From: Phallus indusiatus
Taxonomy: Eukaryota > Basidiomycota > Agaricomycetes > Phallales > Phallaceae
Assembly (NCBI GenBank): GCA_027605045.1
Contig: JAQFWX010000005.1
Location: 992,001-1,056,000, forward strand
DNA: 64,000 nt
Direction: 5' to 3'
Part shown: one piece after another, positions 11,811-23,866 of the stretch
Layout of the letters: the number at the start of each line of letters is the position of its first letter
How positions within the stretch are numbered: the first letter of the stretch is position 1
Program-made: the position numbers and the translations under genes
Notes under the pieces: generated by a model
What the model saw: only the letters and a program-made list of their open reading frames with translations
Database searches by the model: none
What the model was told of the DNA's origin: nothing

Positions 11811-11839
11811 GACGGCACTCGGTTCTACCGAGTGCCGTC
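11811..11839. repeat. Perfect inverted repeat, 13-bp arms, 3-nt loop
   Basis: The arm gacggcactcggt (11811-11823), spacer tct and arm accgagtgccgtc (11827-11839) are exact reverse complements. It stands alone in non-coding DNA about 360 bp upstream of the aldehyde dehydrogenase start. Its arms are GC-rich against a mixed background. It could be a dimeric transcription-factor site, a cruciform or hairpin RNA element, or a remnant of a small transposable element. Nothing else in the sequence decides among these. Confidence 0.85.
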
Positions 11840-12000
11840 AGAACGCAAGCGGTCTATTGGCGATCGCCACAGCAGGCGGCCTTGTTCTGCTATCGAATTC
11901 ACTAACAAACATGGAAATTCGGACGACTTCCAAACATTGAAACTGACTTGAGTACAGCCTTCCAAACACGGAACATTTATTCAAAGGTGCTATTACCAGA

Positions 12001-12022
12001 TCCGTCTGGTCCGTCTGGTCCG
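12001..12022 (+). repeat. Short direct repeat, 9-mer tccgtctgg, 2.4 copies
   Basis: Two exact adjacent copies (12001-12009, 12010-12018) are followed by the first four bases of a third. It is non-coding and probably a slippage product. Confidence 0.8.
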
Positions 12023-12935
12023 ACGCGACAACAAACAGTGTCCCTAAAAATGCGCCCGCCCCTTAATTCAAGCCTGAGAATGTAAAAGTGAGCCAACGAT
12101 CCAACCGGTTTAAGCCGACCTCCAAAAGCGCAGTGAAAGTGCAAGAGTTGCGATGCATATGTGCGTATGAACCCAAACTGAGTCGTGTATGTAGCATAAG
12201 AAAATCAAATGTGGCGTATGGGCAGGCAAATCATATTCACGCTGTAGTCTGTTTTGAATGAGACGTTAAGCAGGTTTGAGATCGATTTGATTGCGAGACT
12301 AAAAGTCATCGCTGAATCGAGAGAGCCAATTCAGATCTGGAATCAGTAGCTTAACCGAATAGCAATCCAACAATACATTCATGGACTTCTCGGACTGCAT
12401 ACTAAACGAATCTACAAATTTGGACTAGTCCAGTCGTGGAATAATAAACACACCCCAGTTCATCCACAATTTCAATGTATAAATTTAAGCCAGCTGCTGA
12501 GTAAAATGACTTCCTTTTTTCGCCACGTTGCGACGAGTTTTCTTAGTAAATTTGGGTGAGTTGGGACTAACTCAGACACATACCGGCGAGACGAAGGGGG
12601 AAAAGACGCCGCCAGCATCAAACTGAATTCAATCTCCGAAGAGGAAATTATATGAGCGCACAGAACACCTGACTATGTGCATGCAGCTCATTTATTCGAT
12701 TTTATACTTTTCAGGTTTTAGCTACTGAAGCGTTTCCGCTGATGTAGCATCTCAAATGGAACAGGTCGTTCAATCGCTAATCCAAGCATTCGCTCGTTAT
12801 TCGTCGCACAACGCAACATGTGTGTGCCATGTATGTTATCAAAACCACATGTACCAGTGAATTTATAGAAAGGAATAAAAATTCGGAGGGTGATCCCTCA
12901 TGGGTATATTAATAGTTTTGAAAGGGAAGGCTCAT

Positions 12936-13845
12936 TCACAGCATGGACATCAAAAGAGCGAATGATACTAGGAACGAAGAAAAGGCGGCTGGCAAGAATA
13001 TCCGTGATGCTTGAGACGTGTTCGTAGGTGAAGGAGATGTCGTAGCCGGACTCGTTGGAGTGCTGCCAGAAGAGCTCGAGCTTATCGTTTCGGTGGCCTG
13101 TGTACCGTTGAGGCGTTCTGCGTTTCGCTAGGTTGATAACATAAACAACTTTAGAGCTGTAACGTGAGGTAATCAAGGAAAAAATGAACGCATACAACAA
13201 AGCCATCGAGAGTCTCTTCAGAAGACGCGTTCACATTGATCACACCCACGGCTCCCATACCGCAGGATCCATTGGCGGAATCAAAATAGAAGATAGGTGT
13301 ACCGTTATTGCGAGAATCAATGTTGACTCTTAGTTCGGTGGGGGGCGAAACGGCGGGACGAAGTCCAGAATCAAATCCGTTGATTGTCGTATTCGTTATA
13401 GATATCGGAATGCATGGAGTAGGAAAGTCGGACTAAAATACTCGTGTGAAGACGGACAGTCAGGTTCCATATTAGATAGAACAAGTACCTGAGTAGCGCT
13501 GTGTGTTCCATTCGTGAACTACGCGCGAAAAAATCAAAAACGCGACATATACAGTCGGAAATACCATTATTACCTGGAATACCACGACATCATTCAAGCT
13601 AGCGTTTACACTCTATGGCAGAATTAACGGGCCATTCAATACGCTGCAGTAGGCGGGGATGTATACTTACCTGAGGAGAAAACACCATTGTTCCATTCCC
13701 GGCACCAACCGTAATGATGACATCTTTCGCTCCCACGTAATGTATGCACTAGAAACAGGGAAAACATAGATCATTGTCTATTTACGCGCTAAATGAGCGA
13801 TATGGTCCATACGGTCAACAGCAGCAGAGAAAACAGGGACTTCAT
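12936..13845 (-). CDS. GPI-type extracellular cupredoxin-domain protein
   Basis: The ATG at 13845 starts a signal peptide (MKSLFSLLLLT) and the gene is spliced through five or six exons. The mature part has the cupredoxin pattern of fungal extracellular serine-rich proteins: DVIITVGAGNGTMVFSPQ, VNASLNDVVVFQFTNGTHS, TQSDFPTPCIPI, FYFDSANGSCGMGAVGVINV. The His in NGTHS and the Cys in DFPTPC and NGSCGMGAVGVINV sit where plastocyanin-like folds bind copper. After the domain comes a Ser/Thr-rich linker (ISSSSSGSTPTSPATTSPSP) and a hydrophobic tail ending FALLMSML, a probable GPI signal, with stop at 12936-12938. A copper-binding or cell-wall surface role is inferred; no enzyme activity can be claimed. 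Only 160 bp separate it from the divergent permease. Confidence 0.82.
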
Positions 13846-14005
13846 CGGGGGAAGGATCGACAAGAGAGAGAGAAAGGCTGACGAGAAGAAGGAAACGGGG
13901 AGGCGGGCGAGGGAATGAACGTCACATTAAAAAAAAACCTTGGGTCTTATATGGGCTCGTCCTTGCTTCACTTGCTTCTGCCATGCTGATCATCGCGAAA
14001 AAAAA
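13846..14005. promoter_or_regulatory. Short bidirectional promoter region (cupredoxin / amino-acid permease)
   Basis: The 160 bp between the two divergent start codons must carry both promoters and 5' UTRs unless unseen upstream exons exist. No TATA box is clear; a purine-rich run (gagagagagaaagg, around 13867) and an A8 run (about 13929) are present. Confidence 0.5.
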
Positions 14006-16329
14006 ATGAGTTCTGCATTATCTAATCAGCGGAGTTTGAAAAAAGTTATCGGCAGTCTCCCCATATTTTCCGCCCAAGCACCATATGTAGACATGGCCTC
14101 GCCACGACCACGACCAGCATATGATACTTCTCTGACAAGCAACGATAATGAAGAGAGGGATCCCCTTCTCTCCGATATTAGTCGATAATAATCTCTTTGT
14201 TTTTCACGCACGAGTTCAACTTATGCTTGACAGGTGTTCGCGACGACGGCCAATATGCTCCCGAAGGCGGCGCTAGCACCAAACGACAATTAGGTGTGTG
14301 GAGCAGCAGTCCAGTCCTGACAATAAACTCATTACGTATTGGTCGATAAGGCGTTCTCAGCGCTGTCTCTCTCATTTTCAATCGCATGATAGGAACCGGG
14401 TAAACAGAAAACGTCACTTCGACCCTTTGATCGAGAGGCTCATTACGTCGTTTGCTTTGTGCAGTATCTACGCGACGCCGAATCTTATTCTCCATGCTTC
14501 AGGGAGCGTCGGCTTATTTTTGATCATGTGGCTCATAGGTGCTATAGTTGCTGCAACCGGAATGGCCGTGTATGTCGAGTTTGGCACAGTGAGATATACA
14601 GCCCATACTTGTACATGCATGCACCCACGTCCTTCATCTTTATAAGGGGTTGCCTCATAGCGGAGGCGAGAAGAATTATTTAGAGTACTTGTTCACGAGG
14701 CCAAAACTTCTTGCTACATGCTGTTTCGCCATTCCGTGCTGTCTTCTGGTATGTATGAGCTGAGCTTCTCATAGGATTTTCATTTCCATTTTTAATTAAC
14801 TCATATGTCTTTCCGTAGGGATGGTCGGCTGCCAACTCGGTCATTTTTGGGGAATGTAAGCAGCCTTCAAACATGCTAGTTTTAATCAGGCTCACTGTTT
14901 CATGGTAGATATAATACACGCCATTAACGCCGAGATAACGCAATGGAACACGCGTCTCATTGGTTGGGCATGCCTAACAACTATTACTCTCATACACACC
15001 TTTTTCCTAAATTGGGGTCTACGAATCCAAAATTTCCTCGCACTTGTGAAAATTAGCATTCTTTTGTTCCTAATTTTCAGTGGTCTTTTGGTTTCCTTTG
15101 GAATAATATCTACATCCGATAGACCTGATAACTTCAGTAATATTTGGGAAGGGACTAGAAAGGACCCGAACGCGTTTGTTTCGGGACTGTATAGTGTTAT
15201 TTGGTATGTTCTATCAATACTGAAGACCCTCCGCTCTTAATTGACAACTACGTTCTGCAGGTGTTTTGATGGTTATAGCAATGCGCATTATGCGCTTTCT
15301 GAAACGAAGGATCCTGTCAGGATTTTGAAACGAGCAGCTCCTATAGCCATGATTCTCATCACCTTAATGTATCTTCTCGTCAATCTATCCTACCTCACCG
15401 TCGTCTCGAAGAATGACATTTTAAACGGAGGCCATGTTATTGCGTAAGGACCTTCGGATACCTGCATATATGCATGCGCCGCAGCTGCTAATAAACCTTA
15501 TAGAGCACTCTTCTTCCGAAATATTTTCGGAAGCATCGCAGAAAAGGTTGGTTAATTTTTCATCATTTATTGTTACCCTTGGTAAACTCAATCAAACTTA
15601 GATCCTTTCGGTTATCATCTGCATCTCGACATTCGGAAATATTTTAGTAGTCGTATTTGCTCAAAGCAGAAGTGAGATAGCCTTTTGATTCTCGAAAAAA
15701 AATCATTAACTGATAACCCGTTCGAATCAAGCAATTCAAGCACTTGGGCGCGAAGGTATTCTCCCACACTCAAAGGAATTTGCTGCCACCAGCCGTTACA
15801 ATACCCCCATCGCTGCATTATTCTGGCAATGGCTGACATGTACATTCTGGATGATGGTCCCACCACCGGGGGATACATACAGTTTCGTCCTTAATATCCA
15901 TATGTACCCGGTCGGACTGGTAAACGCTGTAATTGCTGGGGGACTTATATGGTTGTACCTCTCATCGACCGGGAAACAGAACTGGCGACCACCCTTTCGA
16001 GCCGGACTACCGATAACTATAGTCTTCTTACTCGGGAATATATTTTTATCTGTTGCACCACTGATACCTCCCCGCCCCGAGTTCTCACTCTATGAATATT
16101 TACCCTACTGGGTAGGTTGTCGGCATATTTTCAGATTTTAAGGTCTCAAACATCTTTTTCGTAGCTCCATGTCGCAGGAACTGCGGTTATATTTGCTGCA
16201 GCGGTTCTATACTGGTACATATTGACAAAGCTACTCCCACGCCTTGGAGAATATGAGCTTCAACAAGCTATTGTAACAGAGGACGATGGTACTTCAAGGA
16301 CAATTCTGAAGAGAGTTCCTTCGCCATAG
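14006..16329 (+). CDS. APC-family amino-acid permease, high-affinity methionine permease (MUP1) type
   Basis: The ATG at 14006 opens a cytosolic tail (NEERDPLLSDISR), followed by about twelve hydrophobic segments over ten or so exons. Landmarks are LIFNRMIGTG|IYATPNLIL (first helix with the GTG substrate-binding signature of the APC superfamily), GLFLIMWLIGAIVAATGMAV, HSGGEKNYLEYLF, GWSAANSVIFGE, YSVIW|CFDGYSNAHYALSETKDP (the helix-6 region) and a late YLPYW|LHVAGTAVIFAAA. The order and loop motifs match fungal methionine/L-type permeases of the plasma membrane, which import neutral amino acids with protons. The frame is consistent across all junctions and ends TILKRVPSP at TAG 16327-16329. 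The substrate is inferred from similarity in memory, not proven. The stop lies 47 bp from the convergent DUF6535 gene. Confidence 0.88.
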
Positions 16330-16376
16330 TGTAATCCGTTACATACACGAGTATATTACATCCCGGATGCCTGCCA

Positions 16377-19300
16377 CTAATGAAGCCTTTCCCATTCTTG
16401 CAATTTGAGCAATGTGTTAATAAAATTACGGGCTTCCTTACGTTCTCGAAGTTCTGAAACAGCTAAAATAACGGATAACTGATGGAGAACCTCAATGATA
16501 CCAGTCTGTGCCGTTGATATATTATATGTCCGGTGAAGTCGTCGACAACTCGCTGCAAGGCTGAATGGGAGACACCAATGAGCATAATAATCCCACGAAC
16601 TCTGAGGATGTCCTCTTTGGATTTTTTCGGTTAACGCGAGGTGAATAGACGATAACATGCGACACGAGATGGGCCCGTTCAAAACGAGACTATCTTTCTG
16701 AGACAATGTCTGTAAGATCGTCGCGAAAAGCCACAGTGCATGAAAATCCGCAGTGAACAATAAATCTTCTATCATCCCATTGAAGGTTTCTGAAGTAACG
16801 AGCGCTTCAGCATGTGCCAATTCCTGACACCGAGCTTGTAGAAATTGACATAGATTTGTTGATGCGTAATTCTGAAGAGAAACCTTGAAGAAACTGAGAA
16901 CTTTGACAGTGTCCTCCGATGTAAAAAAAGGTCCAATCAGGTGCAAACATCGGAAAAGACTCTTGTTTCTGAGTAGGTCAATGGATGCAAGATCGGTTTT
17001 GAGAAAAAGCTCCAGTACAAGATCAAACGTCGCCCTGTCATTTGATAAAAGCGCGTGACAGTCCTGTAAGGCACATTGTAGAAGCCGCCAATGTCTGAAT
17101 TGTGGGCGAGACCTTGTTTCATGAACCAAACCATTCGTGAGGAATTCCTCGGGGAACAATGATGAAAAATCTTGACGTTGTTCCGCCTCCAATAATGAAA
17201 CCAAGCTTTTCAGCAGTAAAGTCCAAGTGTCCTTGTGACGATCCTTACTGAACCAACACTGAGATAAATGCGACGAGGACGTAATTCCAGAAAACAATTG
17301 AACAAGACTGCAAAGGGACAAGAGGTAAACCGGACGGGTGTGTGCATCCAGGGCAGTTTGTAATCCTATCCAAATTTGCAACGTTTCGAATGAGGAGTCG
17401 ACAATTTGGCTTTGAATGGAATTCTCGTTAAACAATATGTAGACCAAAAGGATGGACTGAAGGATCAGATCAGTAATAATTTGGGAGCATATTTCCCACT
17501 CTTGTACGTCCTCCACTGAAAGGTTCGTGATGATCGAAAGGCCTTCGCTCAATTCCTTGATAGCCTGGGAAAGCATTTCCCTAGAAAGTCGGGGTGGGTC
17601 TCCCACTATACCCAAAGCTGTCAAACTAGGGTACCATTGTAATGCGTCCCGAATCAATTCAATGGCTTTCGCATCAGCCATTGAAAATACTTCAGGACAA
17701 TTCGACAAAATCATCAGATAGGCCTGTGCATAGTTCGCAAGTCGATGATGATGCGAGATGTCCGAGTTTGGGTTATGGTAAGCGTCGACTAAGAAAGACG
17801 AAGGAGAGCGCCTAAGCTTGAAGGTTTTGCAAAATTTCGGCAATGTGTCGTTGAAAGATAGTCCGGAAATGGCTTGCATTACTATTTCTTGTGTGGCAAC
17901 TTCGTTCGTGCTTGATAGCCAAGCTAATGCATCGGCATCTAGGCTGGACGTTTGAGTGGCGATCGCCTCCATCTCCCTCTCAGAAATTGGGGTAAATGTC
18001 AAATGGCGAATTAGTTGACTTTCGATGTGATTCAAAGTGTTGAACAGCCTTGTACCAAATCTTTGAATTTTGAAGTTGGAGAACATCGCCATAACAAAGT
18101 GCCATATAGAGATAATTGCCAACACCAATTGCCGGATGCATATTAGACTAAGTTTATGGCCATAGAAAGATAAGAGTTGATAGATATCGTCCAAAAATCG
18201 TGAAGCGGGCGTTCGGAAGGGACAGCTCGGATCCACGATGGGCGAGACCAGAGTCAGAGCATACGCGAATCCGGCAGTTACACAGATGCTGAGACAGATG
18301 TAATAAATGGTGCGGTCCAAATTTGACAAAAGAACCAGTAAGCCAACAAAGAATAAAATCACAGCCAAATACATTAAGGATGGTAGGGCGCGAATGACGC
18401 CGGACATGCGCCAATTTTTAATTCCGTTATGGCGGTATTGTCGAAGACGACCATATAACGTTGGATTTCCGTTTAGTCCCGAGTGATAAGCGTGAACCCA
18501 TTGTTTGACTAGTATCGCGACGGCCGAGACCAATAGACTGATAGTCAAACTAGTAAACCACAATGCGTTTATCCATCGATAAGCTGTTGGGACACGCGGC
18601 GTGGTAGACGTGTCTGGTACGATTGGAACATTCGTACAAGCCGTATGATTAGCAATGCAACCCAATAAAACTTCCATCTTCGAAGACAACGACAAAAGGG
18701 TATTGGTTGAATCAGGTTGAGGCTGCAACTGCTTGTAAAACTCTATTATGAAAGCTGTTAATATCCCAGAAAAAAGGGCAGCCTAAAAGAAGGAACAGTA
18801 ACTTGAGAAATCATTTTAATAACAAAAACTGACGTTGCATACGAATACTAAAAGAACATCCATATCGCCCGTCCAGCCCTCTGATAATATCTTGTCATGT
18901 TCTTTGGCTTCCATTCGGTATCGTTCCCACACAGGAGAACGATCACTGAGTTCCTGACCGATATCTACTTCTTCTGGTGAAGGTAATACTTCTGGGTCCC
19001 AGAACCTGGTTGGTACTTTTCGTGGAACGGGTTGCTTAGCACGTTCTTTCGCGGTAAAGTCAGCTAGGCTGAATACATCGCTGCTCGAATCGATAGCATG
19101 GTTGGTAACCACTGCGTTAAGATTGTGCGATAAATGACCCTCGCGAGATATGTTTGCGTTTCCTCTATCTGAAGCGTCGTGTTCGAAGGATATGTATTTC
19201 GGATCGGGAGGATAGGATTCAGATGTACCACGACTTGTGTCATAATGGGACTGAGAGGAATCGTGCTTTGCAGAAAGAGATGAGACGCCAGCGAGGACCT

Positions 19301-19388
19301 GACCTCGAAATGCACTTGGAGAGGGTCAATCTTATTTATAATTTTGCATGAGTAATGTTTAGGGTACGCACTCAGCAATTGTAGGCAT
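16377..19388 (-). CDS. DUF6535 domain-containing multi-pass membrane protein
   Basis: The long last exon (16377-18780) plus two or three upstream exons give about 970 residues. The DUF6535 block is clear: PVWERYRMEAKEHDKILSEG, then WTGDMDVLLVF|AALFSGILTAF, IIEFYKQLQPQPDSTNTLL, INALWFTSLTISLLVSAVAI and LVKQWVHAY. Two further helices follow (SLMYLAVILFFVGLLVLLS, YYICLSICVTAGFAYALTL). The rest is a long soluble alpha-helical region without recognised motifs. This domain is widespread and multicopy in Agaricomycetes and has no known function. The frame upstream of 19112 lacks an ATG. A first exon at 19388 (MPTIA) joined by an intron ending ..ctctccaag restores a continuous frame, so I choose that start; it is less certain than the body. 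It is convergent with the permease. Confidence 0.85.
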
Positions 19389-20044
19389 TGTGTTGTGCTT
19401 TCGTCCACAACACAAGCCGACAGCTCTGGATTGGTATCGAGGTCACACGCTTGACGACAGTGATTATTTTAATGATTTGATGATTTATACTTCTATCATA
19501 ATATGTCATGCTTGTCAACAGTTGGCGGAACAGCCTCAAAATAACCGATTGCTTACTCTTTTGACATGGAGAGACAATATCATCAATCACCGGCACCAGT
19601 TATTGCTATTTCAAATACATTGCTTCTGAGCCTATAAGGATAGCATATATAGGTAGTCGTCATGAAAAGTAGCATAAACGCAATGGCACTGAAGAATGAT
19701 GATTTGTTGATGGTCAACAAAACCGCTGGTGGCTTAGTAAGCGCAAGTAATGCCGGCGCTTAAGTGTCGCTGGCGAAGGAGACATGGATGCTGTATGGCT
19801 CAATAAATCCTTATCAATCATAGGACGATGCCGCATCCCTTATTTATGATTCTGAGCGGAAAAACATGACCGCCGGATATATGCAATCCTTTTGTCATGA
19901 TATGTATTTAGTTTTGAATTTGATCAAAAGCTTCACTGAGAGAAAACCAAAAAAAACCTTGTGTATTTAAGATGTTCCGAATATTTAAAACTACACGGAT
20001 ACCAGCCATTAAGTTGATATTTCAGATTATACACTCAAGCAGAC
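19389..20044. other. Intergenic, 0.65 kb
   Basis: The region upstream of the DUF6535 gene and downstream of the HsbA-like stop, both minus strand. Open frames of about 75 codons at 19372-19629 occur on both strands with no domain. No repeat or RNA was seen. Confidence 0.4.
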
Positions 20045-20914
20045 TCAAGCAGCGGTAGCATATACAGCAATGGCTGTCGCAAACGCGGCGTTGACACTAG
20101 CTATGACGGTTGATGCAGCAGGCTGTAACTGGGTCTTAATGTAAAAAGGTTAAAGACAGCTGGAACGGGTGAAGAATGAACAAAAATACCGGTGCAATAG
20201 AAACTAAACTGTTTTCGAGTATCTGCCCTTCGTATAAACAACGACCCTTTTATGAGAGATTGGAGAGCTCACAGTAGTGTTGCCAGATAACTGATTGAGA
20301 TCGTCCTTTATAAGTGTCAGAATACCGGGCAAGATCTTGTTGTCTGCTACCAATTCAGGCTCGGCAGCGTCAAGATTAGCCAATGTTGTGGTAATTAATG
20401 ACGCCAATTTTTGGGTGAGTGTCAAAATATTCTGCCCATCTGTTGTGTCCAAGGGACCGGTACCCTAAAGAACAAATGCCATGATATTGACGCGAAAATG
20501 AATAAAGAGAATAACTGACTTCAGCATGGCTAATGGCCTGATTAAATGTTTAGCAGCGCGCATTTGGGACAAATAAATTTTGAAATGGACAAAATACCGT
20601 CTGAAGGTTGGTTAAAAGTGTTGCCGTATCAGATTCTACGGGCTAATCGAGTTTCAGCCGGACCGCTTCCATTATTCCATACAACTTACCCCAACGGCTG
20701 CGAATCCAGTGGACAGATTCTCGATAGCAGTATTGAGTGAAGTCTATCGATAATATGTAATGTTGTACAAAGTCATAAGGAGACTGAGACGGACCACATT
20801 CGTTATGAGATTGTTGAGGTCAGTCTCAATTTGAGCTGCTGAACGGGGTCGGAGCGGGGAACATGAAGTAACTAGGGCAACAGCGAGCGGAACGAAAAAA
20901 GCAAAGCGAACCAT
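20045..20914 (-). CDS. Hydrophobic surface binding protein A (HsbA)-like secreted protein
   Basis: The ATG at 20914 starts a signal peptide (MVRFAFFVPLAVALVTSC). Splicing over five to six short exons gives RSAAQIETDLNNLITNV|TSLNTAIENLSTGFAAVG, a NQAISHAEG piece, LDTTDGQNILTLTQKLASLI, LPGILTLIKDDLNQLSGNTT, and the ending STVIASVNAAFATAIAVYAT. This all-helical pattern of alternating hydrophobic residues with a DGQ-ILT centre and an AAFATAIA-Y terminus is that of the HsbA family. The Aspergillus prototype binds hydrophobic surfaces and recruits cutinase-type enzymes. The length of about 180 residues is usual. A role at the hyphal surface is inferred. A TATA-like box lies about 55 bp upstream. 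Confidence 0.85.
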
Positions 20915-20965
20915 TTTACTAGTGGGACGTGATAATGTCTTCTCAACCAAAAAAAAGGAGCAGGG

Positions 20966-20974
20966 TTTATTATA
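20966..20974 (-). promoter_or_regulatory. TATA-like box of the HsbA-like gene
   Basis: On the minus strand the sequence reads TATAATAAA, about 52-60 bp upstream of the ATG at 20914. This is a normal distance for a strongly expressed fungal gene with a short 5' UTR. It is the clearest TATA-like site I saw in the window. Confidence 0.5.
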
Positions 20975-21915
20975 AGTAGGAGAATAAGCGTGTGCTCTCT
21001 TTTCCGCTTTCGAGTTAGGCAGACTGCTTCATGTATATGCGTATTGTGAACGTTTGCGTTTCATCGGGAAACAATACGTTATTTTTTGGAAGAGCCGGTA
21101 TTTGGAAGCGGGTAGCCGATTCGAAAGGAATCTGATGGAGAAGAAGAAGATTTAACAGCGTGATAAAGATTGTCAAATGGAATTCGTAGTTTGCCTAGGG
21201 AGGCAAATCATATGATCGTGTGTAGCATGTTGTCGTGAGAGAACAGGTGAAACTGTCAATGAATAAGGGTGCCCGGTTTTTCTTTGGATGTGAATGTCAT
21301 AAACGTTGGAAATATGAGCTTAATCAACCAAAAAGGCTTTCCATCGTGATCATAAGCGAATTTGCATGCACGATGCAGTTCAGGTATAGACTTACCAAAA
21401 TTTCCTTTTCGGCTGTATCAAGTTCATTCACATGTAAATTTCAAATCGTATGATTATGTCTTTAGTCCAATCTGAAGCAAGAAATTGATCATTCTGGAGT
21501 GAAAATTGTAACAATACGGTCCCATTAACCATATGTATTTCGCACTCTTCAGCATCAGATGACACAGTTTGTCACTGTTAGAGGAAAATAACGTCATTAG
21601 GAATTCGCATATCAAGCAGGCTTTCACAAACGTAGTAGTATATTCCAAGCTAGAACCGATCTTCTGAACTGAGACGGATCGCATTGTCGGTAATGTTTAT
21701 TGTTTTATGCGGGCTCGATGCTTAAATCATCAATCACGAGTCAGCTGGTGAATTAAGATCATTGCGACTGGCATCCTCGGTGAACGAACGTGGTAGATCG
21801 AATTCAGTCATCCGCGTCAGCGGTGAAGGAGATGGCCTCATTTTCGAGCGTCAAAACCTAGTCAGGCCTTGGCCCTTCTACTACTTGCCAATCAATTTAC
21901 ACACCGTCAACTACG
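20975..21915. other. Intergenic, divergent promoters of HsbA-like and MYND genes
   Basis: About 0.94 kb with no supported gene. Short frames at 21235-21453 (+) and 21454-21684 (-) show no domain or splice support. The region should contain upstream control of both neighbours. Confidence 0.4.
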
Positions 21916-23727
21916 ATGGCGGATGAGGACTGGTCTCAGAATCCTTCCCAAGTTGTAGCACTTGTGAAGAACTATCGTCAAAATCCCAAGGACGAACGAC
22001 TGCTCAATAATCTAACAAACATCGCTGCGGATCCTGCTTGCTGGAACTACTTGAGAGATGAGGATATACTCGATCTTTTTACAGGCGTGATCATTAGACG
22101 AGTAGCTCGAGATAAAGACGAAGAGAACGTATGTGTATATTTGTCATACTAATGACCTCTGGAAAAACATTGAAGGTACTATAGCCCTTTCCCTCGTGGT
22201 TGCTACCTCTGCAAGGCTCCTTCAACGCTATGGTAGGTATAAAGCGAAGCTCGGGCGGATTCAAAGACAAAAAGAACCGGGAAGTGTTCGTCAAATTCCT
22301 GTCGACCTGCCCCCAAATCTGCGACATCTTATACGATGATTCACGACAAATCTGTTCATCGGAGGAACATGCAGAACATATCAGGAGCAGTTTGGTTTCA
22401 TGGATCCAAGTCATATGGAACGCCACTGCCATGATGGATTTAGGCCACGTCAAAAAGTAACCTTTCCTTTTTCTTCTCTACCTTCTCCCGTTTTTTCAGT
22501 GAACCCACCCCGAGGAAGACGTCTTAAAGAATCGCGTATAATCACGCTATCCACGTGGTGTTGGCTGTTCACAACAGCGCCCGCATTGCGATCTTCCGCG
22601 GCGTCGTCTCTATCAGATATTCTTGAACAACCTATCACCTCGAAATCCGATTTGGAAGAAGTGATTGATGCATGTGGATCCCCTGAACGTCTCGTGCAAG
22701 CCATAAACCATGTTCTATCCGATGAGGGTGTTTTCGGCGAGTCATTGGTATATTCCATGGCGCTGGCTATAGCTTTCACGGGTCAAACCCTCCGTCCGGA
22801 ATTAATACAGACGTTCTGTTCACTGGACACAGCCAAGCACACCATGGCCGCACTTCGTCGGCAAATTCGTTTCGCTGAAGAGACAACCGACGAACTGACA
22901 TGGCGTATAATCGATTATTCGGGTATGCTTATCGTGTAAGCCTTCCATGTATATTATACATATGTTAACTCACCGGCTACGTCTCTCTATTTAGCAATAT
23001 CATAAACGACTCGGAATCACCCACGGAAGAACTGACTGCTTTGATTTCGAAATATTCTCTGATCCCCCTGCTGGCCAGTTTATTAATACGCTTCGCTCAA
23101 GGATCCAAGTCCGGTATGGCACTACCTCTTCCTATCTAATCCTTCTATTTCAGCTCATTCCAATTTTGTCTCCTATTGGGCACTTCAAACCTCCCAAAAA
23201 AAACATCACCTCTCAATTAAAGGAGAAACATGGCTGTCTCTACTCACTCTACTCAAACATACCTGTACCTGTACCTCAAAAAGCTGCCGCATTCGCACAT
23301 CTCCGGAGTACCTTTCTGCGATACGGAATCATCTTACGTGGCGATGGTGGCCGACGTTAAAGAAGCTGTATTCAACGGCACCGAAGTCAGAAGCTACTTC
23401 TAAACTCGGAAACGAATGGTCACTCCTGGGTCAAACAGCTGGATTAAACAAGGAAGATGAGATGCACAGACACGAGAAAGGGGTAGGTATTCTGGGGTGT
23501 TGGTATGTAGAATGTCCGAGTTTGGTTGAGCCATGTGACCCGTCGGACAATCCCACTTTACGCAAGTGCTCAGCGTGCAAGAAGGCGTTGTATTGCAGTC
23601 CTGAATGTCAATCTAAGTACGTCTTTCAATACATTCATCAATTTTTTTCATACATGTGTTAACCCTTTTTCAAAGGGATTGGAAGGAGCACAAAAGCAAA
23701 TGTACGATCTGGAAAACTGCCAAATGA
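21916..23727 (+). CDS. MYND-type zinc-finger protein with helical N-terminal region (frame irregular)
   Basis: The ATG at 21916 begins MADEDWSQNPSQVVALVKNY. Exons continue through FNAMVGIKRSSGGFKDKKN, VFVKFLSTCPQICDILYDDS, SLSDILEQPITSKSDLEEVI, INDSESPTEELTALISKYSL and LLGQTAGLNKEDEM. The C-terminal MYND finger is intact in spacing: KCSACKKALYCSPECQSK|RDWKEHKSKC, stop at 23725-23727. MYND fingers bind proline-rich peptides in partner proteins. The upstream region resembles armadillo-like helical repeats, but this is only an impression. Between 22140 and 22620 the conserved-looking segments (HPEEDVLKNR, YNHAIHVVLAVHNSARI, SLSDILEQ) lie in three different frames with no good introns between them. 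Either bases are missing from the consensus or the gene is damaged. An AATAAATAAAT run at 23867 is a likely polyadenylation signal. Confidence 0.7.
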
Positions 23728-23866
23728 GATTCAACGTTCAACGTGCTAGTAATGATGTGAATCATCACGTTATCAGTTCTCTCTGATCAAGTTGTTTTGA
23801 ATTCCGTTAATGTAAAAACACCGGGCGGCGAGGGCCATTCTATATTTATACTGGCATGTGTTGTTG

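Larger units (their letters stand above)
11453..12935. other. Intergenic, 1.5 kb, with a perfect palindrome
   Basis: The region lies upstream of the aldehyde dehydrogenase start and downstream of the cupredoxin stop. No credible open frame was found. It contains a perfect 29-bp palindrome (11811-11839, listed separately) and a short tandem of the 9-mer tccgtctgg at 12001-12022. Confidence 0.5.

Noticed and set aside
19064..19408. Alternative first exon frame for the DUF6535 gene
   Set aside because: It is out of frame with the DUF6535 block; the exon at 19388 with an acceptor near 19337 gives a continuous frame instead.
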